A stretch of DNA of 64,000 nucleotides from Agarivorans sp. Alg241-V36. Lineage in GTDB: Bacteria > Pseudomonadota > Gammaproteobacteria > Enterobacterales > Celerinatantimonadaceae. Below the pieces are notes generated by a model that saw only the letters and a list, made by a program, of their open reading frames with translations, made no database searches and had not been told where the DNA came from. Each line of letters starts with the position of its first letter. The stretch's first letter is position 1. The stretch is from assembly GCF_900537085.1 (NCBI RefSeq), contig NZ_UNRE01000009.1, positions 5,001 through 69,000 on the forward strand. The letters are read 5' to 3'. Positions 1 to 7,822 of this stretch are shown in pieces. The position numbers and the translations under genes are program-made.

Positions 1-2340
1 CTTATTGCAGGCTTAGCCAAGCGTGTACTGATTGTAGTGCCGGACGCATTGCAATATCAGTGGCTTATTGAAATGCTACGCCGCTTTAATATGCACTTTA
101 GCTTGTTTGATGAAGACCGCTGCGTGGAGGCCTATGCCGAAGCCGATAACCCTTTTGAAACTGAGCAGTTAGTTTTATGTAGTTTAAGCTTTTTGCGTGG
201 CAATAAAAAACGTTTTGAGCAAGTAGTTGAAGCCGACTGGGACCTAATGATTGTTGATGAAGCCCATCACCTACAGTGGGATGAAGAAACGCCGAGTCGC
301 GAATACCAGATCATTGAAGCTCTTGCTCAAAAGGTAGCTGGGGTATTATTGCTTACCGCAACACCCGATCAACTCGGTCATCAAAGTCACTTTGCGCGTT
401 TAAGACTACTAGATCCAAACCGCTTTTATGACTATCAAGCTTTTATAGATGAAGAACAACACTATCAACCAGTGGCCGAAGCTGCGCAATCTTTGCTAAC
501 CAGCGCCCCATTAAACACTGAACAAGCCAATCAACTAAGCGAGCTGTTAAGTGAAAATGACATTGAGCCCTTACTGGCTTTAATTAATGATGCGGGCTCG
601 AGCTACGAGCAACAGCAGCAAGCTCGAGAAGAGTTATTGCAGCACTTGTTAGATCGCCACGGTACTGGTCGAGTATTATTTAGAAATACTCGCAGCGCGA
701 TTGAAGGCTTTCCGATGCGGCAATTGGCTAGCTACCCACTCAGCTTACCTAGCCAGTATCAAACTGCATTAAAAGTGCAACAAATGATGCAAGGCAATAC
801 AACTGGCGCCAACAACCAACTGATGTACCCAGAAGAGCTGTATCAACAGTTTGAAGGGGAAAGTGAAGGCGAAGCGAGTTGGTGCAAATTTGATCCACGA
901 ATCGACTGGTTAGTTGGTTTTCTATTGGCTCATAAACAAAAGAAAGTACTACTCATTTGTGCCAAAGCAGCCACCGCTTTAGCCATCGAAGATGCAGTTC
1001 GTACCCGTGAAGGCATTCGCGGAACGGTGTTCCATGAAGATATGTCTTTAATTGAGCGAGATAAAGCAGCAGCCTATTTTGCGCAAGATGAAGCAGGTGC
1101 GCAGTTAATGGTATGTTCGGAGATTGGCTCGGAAGGTCGCAATTTCCAATTTGCTCATCATATTGTGCTATTTGATTTGCCAACCAACCCTGACTTGCTG
1201 GAACAGCGCATCGGCCGACTAGATCGTATTGGCCAACAAAATGACATTCAAATTCATGTCCCTTATTTGGAAGGCACGCCTCAGCAAACGCTATTGCGTT
1301 GGTACCATGAAGGGCTTAATTCCTTTGAGCAAACCTGCCCGGCTGGCTCAGCTATTTTTGCCGAGTTTGGTGAAACCCTCAATGGCTTATTGGGTCAAAA
1401 TACTCCAGATGAAGCAGAGTTAGACGCCCTCATCAAAAACACCGCCAAACGCTACCATGAGGTAAAGGCCAAATTAGATGCTGGCCGTGACCGTTTATTA
1501 GAGATTCACTCAAGTGGTGGTAACAAAGCGGCGGAGCTTATTGAAAAAATACAGGCTGCTGAACAAGACCCACACTTTGTTACCTTTAGCCTACGTTTAT
1601 TCGACACCATCGGCATCAATCAAGATGACAAAGGCGAAAACGCCCTAGTGCTGCATGCTAGTGAGCAAATGTTAGTACCAACGATTAATGGTTTGCCTGA
1701 AGACGGTTGCACTATTACTTATGATAGAGATACCGCGCTTAGCCGAGATGAAATCCAATTAATGTCTTGGGAGCACCCGCTAATTCAAAGCTGTATTGAT
1801 ACAATACTAGGTGCTGACTTAGGTACCACCTCTGTGGCCTTGCTTAAGAACCGCGCCTTACCGGTCGGTAGCCTATTTGTTGAAGGGATCTTTGTAGTAG
1901 AAACCAGCGCACCAGCTGAGTACCAAATAGAACGTTACTTACCCGCTACTCCGGTACGTATTCTATTAGATAAGAATGGCGGGAACTTGTCTGACAACGT
2001 GAATTTTGAGCAATTCAACCAGCAACTTTCTGCGGTAAATCGTCACTTAGCAGCCAAGCTAATTAGCGCTTCTCAAGCCCAGATACATCCTTTACTTGCT
2101 CAGGCAAACGAACTCGCTCAACAACAGTTAAGCAGTATTGTTGAACAAGCAAGTAACAATATGAAGCAAAGCTTAAATGCAGAGCTTGAGCGCCTTGAAG
2201 CCCTAAGCGCAGTAAACCCAAGCATTCGTAAAGATGAATTAGATACCTTGCGAAGCTTGCGTGACAATGCGGGGGACTATCTGCAAAAAGCCCAAGTAAA
2301 ACTCGATGGCCTACGGGTAATATTAGTATCGCATAATTAG
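1..2340 (+). CDS. rapA: RNA polymerase-associated ATPase RapA (5' end outside window)
   Basis: SWI2/SNF2-type ATPase that binds RNA polymerase and promotes its recycling after transcription. The frame is open from base 1, so the gene starts upstream. About 779 residues are present against roughly 968 in E. coli, so the N-terminal Tudor-like domains and Walker A motif are missing from the window. Visible are the DEAH box (VDEAHHL) followed by LLLTATP, and helicase motifs V and VI (GSEGRNFQFAHH, then QRIGRLDRIGQ) in the second RecA lobe. The C-terminal third is the RapA-specific region. An in-frame GTG at position 37 is internal, not the start. The stop codon lies at the edge of a 270-bp repeat element. 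Confidence 0.97.
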   Translation, partial: LIAGLAKRVLIVVPDALQYQWLIEMLRRFNMHFSLFDEDRCVEAYAEADNPFETEQLVLCSLSFLRGNKKRFEQVVEADWDLMIVDEAHHLQWDEETPSREYQIIEALAQKVAGVLLLTATPDQLGHQSHFARLRLLDPNRFYDYQAFIDEEQHYQPVAEAAQSLLTSAPLNTEQANQLSELLSENDIEPLLALINDAGSSYEQQQQAREELLQHLLDRHGTGRVLFRNTRSAIEGFPMRQLASYPLSLPSQYQTALKVQQMMQGNTTGANNQLMYPEELYQQFEGESEGEASWCKFDPRIDWLVGFLLAHKQKKVLLICAKAATALAIEDAVRTREGIRGTVFHEDMSLIERDKAAAYFAQDEAGAQLMVCSEIGSEGRNFQFAHHIVLFDLPTNPDLLEQRIGRLDRIGQQNDIQIHVPYLEGTPQQTLLRWYHEGLNSFEQTCPAGSAIFAEFGETLNGLLGQNTPDEAELDALIKNTAKRYHEVKAKLDAGRDRLLEIHSSGGNKAAELIEKIQAAEQDPHFVTFSLRLFDTIGINQDDKGENALVLHASEQMLVPTINGLPEDGCTITYDRDTALSRDEIQLMSWEHPLIQSCIDTILGADLGTTSVALLKNRALPVGSLFVEGIFVVETSAPAEYQIERYLPATPVRILLDKNGGNLSDNVNFEQFNQQLSAVNRHLAAKLISASQAQIHPLLAQANELAQQQLSSIVEQASNNMKQSLNAELERLEALSAVNPSIRKDELDTLRSLRDNAGDYLQKAQVKLDGLRVILVSHN

Positions 2341-2609
2341 AGTCTGTTGATCTTTCGAGCTGGTTTTTGTGGCTTATTGATACAAAGCAGAGGCTTTAAT
2401 GTGTAGCTAGTCTACATGAGAAGCTGAAACGCAGTAGACATGAACCACAAACGCTGCCCGAAGGATTCGCTAAAATCGTTTTATGCCATGTTAAGTTGAA
2501 TTTAAGGCAAGGCGTATTTACCTAGAACGACTAGGCAATACACGCCTTGCCGCGTCTAAAACGATTTTTCTCCAACAAACTTTAACCGCGAAAGACCAAC
2601 AGACCCTAG
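2338..2609. repeat. MITE-like nested inverted-repeat element
   Basis: About 270 bp bounded by a near-perfect terminal inverted repeat. The left end reads gtctgttgatctttcg from 2342, and the right end is its reverse complement with one mismatch (cgaaagaccaacagac, ending near 2604). Inside is a second inverted repeat. Arms containing ggcaaggcgt and acgccttgcc lie near 2512-2522 and 2541-2551, flanked by aaaatcgtttta and its complement, so the right half could fold into a long hairpin. No open reading frame is present. The outer repeat begins at the rapA stop codon. It looks like a non-autonomous mobile or repetitive extragenic element. I see no second copy in the window. Confidence 0.6.
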
Positions 2610-2629
2610 GTTTTCTTTTTGTTTACTGC

Positions 2630-2662
2630 AAGGCCTTAGCTTACACTAAGGCCTTATTTTTT
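2630..2662 (+). terminator. Rho-independent terminator before rluA
   Basis: A perfect 10-bp stem (aaggccttag / ctaaggcctt) with a 6-nt loop is followed by attttttag. It should end transcription from rapA and the repeat element before rluA starts at 2675. Confidence 0.8.
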
Positions 2663-2674
2663 AGAGCTGTACAG

Positions 2675-3325
2675 ATGCCAGATTTTGTTTATCGCCCCCC
2701 AATGTCACCCTACTTTAGCGTTATATATAAAGACGAAGCTGTGGTTGTATTTAATAAAGCCAGCGGCTTGCTGTCGGTACCAGGGCGGCTTGAAAAAGAC
2801 AGCTTATGGGATCGCGCTCAGCGAACTTGGCCCGAGATTAAAGTGGTGCATCGATTAGATATGGCAACCTCTGGTCTGATTGTTATGGCTTTAGGCAAAC
2901 CCGCCCAAAGCCACTTGAGTCGCCAGTTTCAACAACGGCGCACCACCAAAACCTATTATGCTGAGATATTTGGTCACCCAGAAAGCAGTGAAGGTGAAGT
3001 CAATTTACCACTGCGTTGTGACTGGCCCAATCGACCCAAACAAATCGTAGATTTTGAACAGGGTAAAGACGCCTTAACCCAGTGGCAGGTAATCGAGCAA
3101 CGAGAGCAAACCAGTTTAGTTGAACTTAAACCCATTACAGGACGCACTCACCAGCTGAGGGTTCATATGCAGCAAATTGGCTGTCCGATAATTGGTGATA
3201 GTTTTTATGCTAACCAAGCCGCCAAAGACTTAAGCGAACGCTTACACCTGCATGCAGCAAAGTTAGGGTTTTATCATCCCGAGACCGAGCAATTTATGGA
3301 ATTTGAGTGCCCACCTCCATTTTAG
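2675..3325 (+). CDS. rluA: Dual-specificity 23S rRNA/tRNA pseudouridine synthase RluA
   Basis: Isomerises U746 of 23S rRNA and U32 of several tRNAs to pseudouridine in E. coli. The 216 residues match the roughly 219 of E. coli RluA. The catalytic motif HRLDMATSG (about residues 68-76) holds the catalytic Asp. ITGRTHQLRVHM near residue 155 is the other conserved RluA-family block. Unlike RluC and RluD there is no N-terminal S4 domain. It lies downstream of rapA, as in E. coli, but a terminator separates them. Confidence 0.95.
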   Translation: MPDFVYRPPMSPYFSVIYKDEAVVVFNKASGLLSVPGRLEKDSLWDRAQRTWPEIKVVHRLDMATSGLIVMALGKPAQSHLSRQFQQRRTTKTYYAEIFGHPESSEGEVNLPLRCDWPNRPKQIVDFEQGKDALTQWQVIEQREQTSLVELKPITGRTHQLRVHMQQIGCPIIGDSFYANQAAKDLSERLHLHAAKLGFYHPETEQFMEFECPPPF

Positions 3326-3382
3326 TTAAAGCTAACACAGGTATTGTCCGATACATTAGGCATACACCTCACCAAGGAAACG

Positions 3383-4177
3383 ATGATTGTGCACATTGCT
3401 AAGTATTGCTTTCTCTTAAGTCTATTAGCAATAAACAGCGTAGTTGCTGAGGTGCAACCACAAGACTTTAGCCACAGGCAGGTACATGGAGAGCTAAAAC
3501 AATTAGACGTTGCCCAGCAACAATTTGTGAGTTTGTGGTTAGAAGAGGAAACACCCCAAAAACGCGGCACCATTATTTTACTTCCCGATTGGGGGGTATC
3601 ACCTAGCGCGCCCAATAGTGTAAATTCACTGCGCCAAGCTCTTCCCAAACTTGGTTGGGAGACCGGTGCAATTTTGCCACCAAAACCCTCCCCTAGCTTA
3701 ATGCAAGCAAGCATAGATGATGGCGCAACAGACAATGACCAGCAGCTGCAGCAGTACAAACAAAACCTACAAGCAGTGATTGAAGCAGCCAAACAAAATC
3801 AAGCTGAGCAGTTTGGGTTTCAAGTGATAGTAGCGCAAGGCGTAATGGGAGCGTGGTTGGTTGAACTATTGGCCGAAGACGCACTGGCGCAGCCTGATGG
3901 CATTGTGCTTATAAGCGCTTATTACCCTGATCAAACGCTAAACAAAAAACTGGCAGAGCAGACTGCAACCCTGGCTATGCCAGTACTCGATATCTATGCC
4001 GAGCATTACAATCACTGGCAGCAGCAAGCTCGTGAGCAACGCTTAACTGCCAGCAACAAAAATCAAAAATTGAACTACCGTCAAACCCATTTGCCGGCGA
4101 CCGCCGATACCGCCCCGAATAGTGCAAAGTTGAATAAAACCGTTTACGGCTGGTTTAACGCGCTAGGTTGGTATTAA
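3383..4177 (+). CDS. DUF3530 family secreted protein
   Basis: Uncharacterised protein of about 264 residues, resembling the DUF3530 family of alpha/beta-hydrolase-like proteins. I chose the ATG at 3383, preceded by AAGGA at good spacing, over an upstream TTG at 3344. From this start the protein opens with a signal peptide (hydrophobic run FLLSLLAINSVVA), so it is probably periplasmic. The segment IILLPDWGVSPSAPN and a later IVLISAYYPD fit hydrolase-like core strands. The expected nucleophile elbow is replaced by QGVMGAWL, which has no serine, so catalytic activity is doubtful. Its function is unknown. Confidence 0.7.
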   Translation: MIVHIAKYCFLLSLLAINSVVAEVQPQDFSHRQVHGELKQLDVAQQQFVSLWLEEETPQKRGTIILLPDWGVSPSAPNSVNSLRQALPKLGWETGAILPPKPSPSLMQASIDDGATDNDQQLQQYKQNLQAVIEAAKQNQAEQFGFQVIVAQGVMGAWLVELLAEDALAQPDGIVLISAYYPDQTLNKKLAEQTATLAMPVLDIYAEHYNHWQQQAREQRLTASNKNQKLNYRQTHLPATADTAPNSAKLNKTVYGWFNALGWY

Positions 4178-4259
4178 GCTAAACACGCCTTTCCGATACT
4201 GGAGACAGCCTCGAGATATTGCTAAGCTGAGCACCACCTTCTCTCGCTAATAGCTTGCC

Positions 4260-5216
4260 ATGAAAATAGTTTTTTTAGACCGCCTCACCCTTGCTAGTCA
4301 CATTAAACTGGCGCGCCCAAGCTTTGAACATAACTGGCAAGAGTTCCCCTGCACTATGCCATCTCAAGTGCTGGAGCGCAGCCAAGATGCTAGCATCATC
4401 ATCGTAAACAAAGTGCCATTAGATAAAGCGATATTGACCCAGCTGCCACAGTTAAAAATGATCGCGGTAGCGGCCACTGGCACTAACAACGTAGATTTAG
4501 CAGCAGCCACAGAGCTGGGAATCGTAGTCAGCAATATTAGAAACTATGCCGCCCAAAGCATTGCCGAACATAGCCTAGCGCTGATGTTTAACCTAAGGCG
4601 CAATGTACTAGCTTATCATCAAGCGATTCAACAAGGCCGCTGGCAACAAGCCAAGCAGTTTTGTTTCTTCGATTTTCCCATCGACAACTTAGCCAAACAA
4701 ACCTTAGCCATTATTGGCGGTGGCAATCTTGGCCAAGCCACCGCTCAGCTAGCCAGCAATATAGGCATGAACGTGTTGTTCTCTGAACGAAAAGGCCAAA
4801 CACCTCGCCCAGGGAAAACTGCCTTTGAAGAAGCAATACGCAGAGCCGATGTAATCAGTATCCATTGCCCACTTAATTCGCAGACGCAGGATCTAATTGC
4901 AGAGAAAGAGTTTGCGATGATGAAAAAAACGGCCTTGCTGATAAATACCGCCCGAGGTGGAATTGTGAACGAGCAAGCTTTGTTTCAAGCCTTGCAGAAC
5001 AAACAAATTGCCGGAGCGGCCAGTGATGTATCTGAATACGAACCGCCAGCAGAGAACAGCCCGTTGATGCAAGCGCTCAGCTTGAACAATTTGATTGTCA
5101 CTCCACATGTGGGCTGGGCTAGCAGCCAAAACATGCAAGTTTTGGCTGACCAGCTAATTGAAAATATTGAAGCATTTGTAGCGGGTGAACCGCGCCACCA
5201 AGTTTTTACTAACTAG
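4260..5216 (+). CDS. D-2-hydroxyacid dehydrogenase (NAD-dependent, glycerate dehydrogenase-like)
   Basis: A 318-residue member of the D-isomer-specific 2-hydroxyacid dehydrogenase family, which interconverts 2-oxoacids and D-2-hydroxyacids. The Rossmann nucleotide-binding motif GGGNLGQA lies near residue 155. The substrate-binding Arg is in NTARGGIVNE, followed by the catalytic Glu in SEYEPP and the catalytic His in TPHVGWAS. This arrangement is closest to glycerate or hydroxypyruvate reductases, but the substrate cannot be fixed from sequence. Its 3' end overlaps the convergent djlA by 8 bp. Confidence 0.88.
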   Translation: MKIVFLDRLTLASHIKLARPSFEHNWQEFPCTMPSQVLERSQDASIIIVNKVPLDKAILTQLPQLKMIAVAATGTNNVDLAAATELGIVVSNIRNYAAQSIAEHSLALMFNLRRNVLAYHQAIQQGRWQQAKQFCFFDFPIDNLAKQTLAIIGGGNLGQATAQLASNIGMNVLFSERKGQTPRPGKTAFEEAIRRADVISIHCPLNSQTQDLIAEKEFAMMKKTALLINTARGGIVNEQALFQALQNKQIAGAASDVSEYEPPAENSPLMQALSLNNLIVTPHVGWASSQNMQVLADQLIENIEAFVAGEPRHQVFTN

Positions 5217-6018
5217 CGCTTTTACGCTGCTGTTTTACCAGCTCGTAAGCCTGTTGAATATCTTGGGTACGTTGCTTGGCCAGCTCCATCATTTCTGGCG
5301 GTAAGCCCTTGGCAACTAACTTATCTGGGTGGTGCTGTGTCATTAGTTTGCGGTAGGCCCGTTTAATTTGCTGGTCGCTGTCTTGCTGGCTAACCCCAAG
5401 AATTTGATAAGCTTCTTCTAGCTGTTTAGCGCTACTTTGAGCACTCTGGCGCTGACCGCCACCATGACGATGGAACTTAAGCTCAGCTTCCCAACGCGAA
5501 ATCATTGCTTGAAGTTCAGGCTCTGAGAAACCTAAAGCCTTAGCGACACGCTTTAATAGAGCGTGTTCGCTGTCATCGATTACGCCATCTGCAAACACCC
5601 CTTGCAGCTGGATTTCCATGAACATTTGCAGCAAATCGCGACGCCCATTGACCGCACTAACAAATTGAGAAATTTGCTCTTCTAGGGGAAAGTCAGCGTC
5701 TTTACCTTGGCGAAATGCATCTTGGGCTTGGCGCCTAGCTTCACCTTGCAGGCGCATTTGGTCCATCAGGAAATTAGCCACCTGAATCTCTTGCTGGGTC
5801 ACCACGCCTTTTGATTTAGCAATATGCCCAAGAACCGCAAAAGTCGAAAATAAAAAGGCTTGTTGAGCGGCTTGGCTATTGGCGGCCGAGAACGCAAAAT
5901 TACCGCCAATCGCTTTATCAAAACGATGGCCGATCCAAAATCCTAATATTACCCACAAAATGTTGCCAAGCATCGAGCCTAAAAGGACACCGAATATTTT
6001 TCCCCAAATTCGCATCAC
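5209..6018 (-). CDS. djlA: Membrane-anchored DnaJ-like co-chaperone DjlA
   Basis: Stimulates DnaK at the inner membrane and is linked in E. coli to capsule (Rcs) signalling. It has 269 residues, against about 271 in E. coli. An N-terminal membrane segment (residues about 5-28, glycine-rich, with GXXXG-like spacing) precedes a TerB-like helical domain. A C-terminal J domain carries the HPD motif (QHHPDKLV). It is the last gene of the amgK-murU-djlA run; its ATG shares a base with the murU stop. Confidence 0.94.
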   Translation of the reverse strand: MMRIWGKIFGVLLGSMLGNILWVILGFWIGHRFDKAIGGNFAFSAANSQAAQQAFLFSTFAVLGHIAKSKGVVTQQEIQVANFLMDQMRLQGEARRQAQDAFRQGKDADFPLEEQISQFVSAVNGRRDLLQMFMEIQLQGVFADGVIDDSEHALLKRVAKALGFSEPELQAMISRWEAELKFHRHGGGQRQSAQSSAKQLEEAYQILGVSQQDSDQQIKRAYRKLMTQHHPDKLVAKGLPPEMMELAKQRTQDIQQAYELVKQQRKSAS

Positions 6019-6698
6019 TAATCTCTAATATTGGTTAATTGTTTCTCTAAACTTTGCAGTCGCTGCGGTGTGCCTACGTCTACCCATTGGCCAGCTTGCA
6101 GCTGCCCACTCACTTGTTGTTTTGCCATTGCAGCTCGTAACAGGGGAGCCAAAGCTTGCTTACCACTTGGCAAGCCGTTAAAAAAAGCTTGATGATAAAT
6201 GGCCACACCACTAAAAGTAAACTCGGGCTTATCTACCACCTTGCCGTGTTCGAGACTAAAATCACCTTGCAAATTATGGTTTGGGTTAGCCACCAAGTAT
6301 AAATGGGCATCACATTCGGCTTGGCTAGTTTGGCAAATCGCTTGGTAATCCCAATCATTCCAAACATCGCCGTTAATCACTAAAAATTGTTCACTGGCAA
6401 TAATCGGCAAGGCTTTAATAATGCCGCCTGCGGTTTCTAAGGCGCTAGTTTCGTGACTATAAAGGATGTCTATTCCCCATTGTTCACCAGTGCCCAAATG
6501 CGCTTCTATCATCTCGCCTAAATACGCCGTGTTAATCACGATACGTGTTATGCCCGCAGTTACTAGCTTATCAATATGCCAATTTATTAAGGCTTTTCCC
6601 GCCACTTTTAACAAAGGCTTAGGGCGGTTATCAGTTAAGGGGCGCATTCGCTCACCACGACCGGCAGCCAAAATCATTGCGGTGCGAATTTGGCTCAT
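6018..6698 (-). CDS. murU: N-acetylmuramate alpha-1-phosphate uridylyltransferase
   Basis: Converts MurNAc-1-phosphate and UTP to UDP-MurNAc, in the peptidoglycan recycling route that bypasses de novo (fosfomycin-sensitive) synthesis. The 226 residues begin with the nucleotidyltransferase signature AAGRGERMRPLTDNRPKPLL. The metal-site strand is VINGDVWND. Its pairing with the sugar kinase gene amgK is the known arrangement in Pseudomonas, which supports MurU over a generic sugar nucleotidyltransferase. The start overlaps the end of amgK. Confidence 0.9.
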   Translation of the reverse strand: MSQIRTAMILAAGRGERMRPLTDNRPKPLLKVAGKALINWHIDKLVTAGITRIVINTAYLGEMIEAHLGTGEQWGIDILYSHETSALETAGGIIKALPIIASEQFLVINGDVWNDWDYQAICQTSQAECDAHLYLVANPNHNLQGDFSLEHGKVVDKPEFTFSGVAIYHQAFFNGLPSGKQALAPLLRAAMAKQQVSGQLQAGQWVDVGTPQRLQSLEKQLTNIRD

Positions 6699-7687
6699 AC
6701 TTTAAAGCCTTTGGCGATTGGGCTTAGCCACTGATGAAAGGCCTGTAACTCAGGGTAACGCTTAGTCACTTGCAGCACGTATTCGAGAGTTTGCGGAATG
6801 GCTTCTCGATAGGCAGTTTTACCATCACGGTGATCAAGTCGGCAGAAAATCCCCAGCGCTTTTATGTGTCGCTGCAATCCAGTTAAATCAAACCAGCGCT
6901 GCCAAGTACTTGGCTCTATTGGACCGCTTAATTGGGCAGACTTTTCGCTTAAAAAAGCTTGTTGTAATTCATCAACCAGCTCTTCCGGCCAAGCAATGTA
7001 GCAATCACGTAACAGTGAGACCACATCGTAAGCAATCGGTCCCCACACCATATCTTGAAAATCAATCATCACAATTTGTTGTTGGTTTAACATTAAATTG
7101 CGACTGTGAAAATCCCGATGCATAGGGGCATAGGGCTGCTCCAATATCGCTTGGCTAACCACGCTACATAGGCCTGACCAATCACAAGTCTGTTGCCACT
7201 CTTCGTCGGCCTGCAACTCTTGTTTGGCAAACCAATCAGCAAAAATATCTAGCTCTCGCTGAATAAAAACTGGGTCAAAGTCTTCCATTTCTGCCAAATC
7301 TTCACGCTTAGAGCCTTGAAGTTGAACGATTAAAGCAAGTGCTTGTCTATACAGTTCAGCAGCATTATCGGCGCTGAGTATTTGCTCAAGCATGGTTGAA
7401 CCAAGATCTTCAATGCATAAAAAGCCGGCATCTATATCTGCAGCCAGCACCGCAGGCACAGGCAGATTTTGGGCATTTAGGGCCTTGGCGATATCAACAA
7501 ACTGCTGGTTTTTTTCCGTCGCTGGCGGAGCATCAACAGCAATAGCGGTATCGCCGTTTGCAAGTTGGAAACGAAAATAACGCCGAAAACTGGCGTCGCC
7601 ACTTACCATCGTAAGCAGAGGAGGAACAATGTCGAAGGTTTGTGACAGCCATTGCTGTAATGCAGATTCGCGCACTAAATTACTCAT
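6695..7687 (-). CDS. amgK: N-acetylmuramate/N-acetylglucosamine kinase AmgK
   Basis: Anomeric sugar kinase that phosphorylates recycled MurNAc at C1 to feed MurU. It has 330 residues with an aminoglycoside-phosphotransferase fold. The catalytic loop is MHRDFHSRNLML and the metal-binding segment is MIDFQDMVWGP. It is first in the leftward run and diverges from lptD, as I recall for Pseudomonas, so cell-wall recycling and LPS export genes share one intergenic region. Confidence 0.9.
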   Translation of the reverse strand: MSNLVRESALQQWLSQTFDIVPPLLTMVSGDASFRRYFRFQLANGDTAIAVDAPPATEKNQQFVDIAKALNAQNLPVPAVLAADIDAGFLCIEDLGSTMLEQILSADNAAELYRQALALIVQLQGSKREDLAEMEDFDPVFIQRELDIFADWFAKQELQADEEWQQTCDWSGLCSVVSQAILEQPYAPMHRDFHSRNLMLNQQQIVMIDFQDMVWGPIAYDVVSLLRDCYIAWPEELVDELQQAFLSEKSAQLSGPIEPSTWQRWFDLTGLQRHIKALGIFCRLDHRDGKTAYREAIPQTLEYVLQVTKRYPELQAFHQWLSPIAKGFKV

Positions 7688-7740
7688 AATTTCTTATACT
7701 AATAACAGCCTTTAAATAGCCGCTCACCAATAAATCCAGT

Positions 7741-7769
7741 ATTATAAGCGGCTAACTTTAACCACAGAA
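7741..7769 (-). promoter_or_regulatory. Candidate sigma70 promoter for amgK-murU-djlA
   Basis: On the minus strand an exact TATAAT occupies 7741-7746. A poor -35 (TTCTGT) lies 17 bp further upstream. It sits about 55 bp before the amgK start. Only the -10 element is convincing. Confidence 0.4.
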
Positions 7770-7822
7770 TTCATTAAGCACAACGTTGACGTTACAAGCT
7801 TGGAATTTGTTTATATCAGGGA

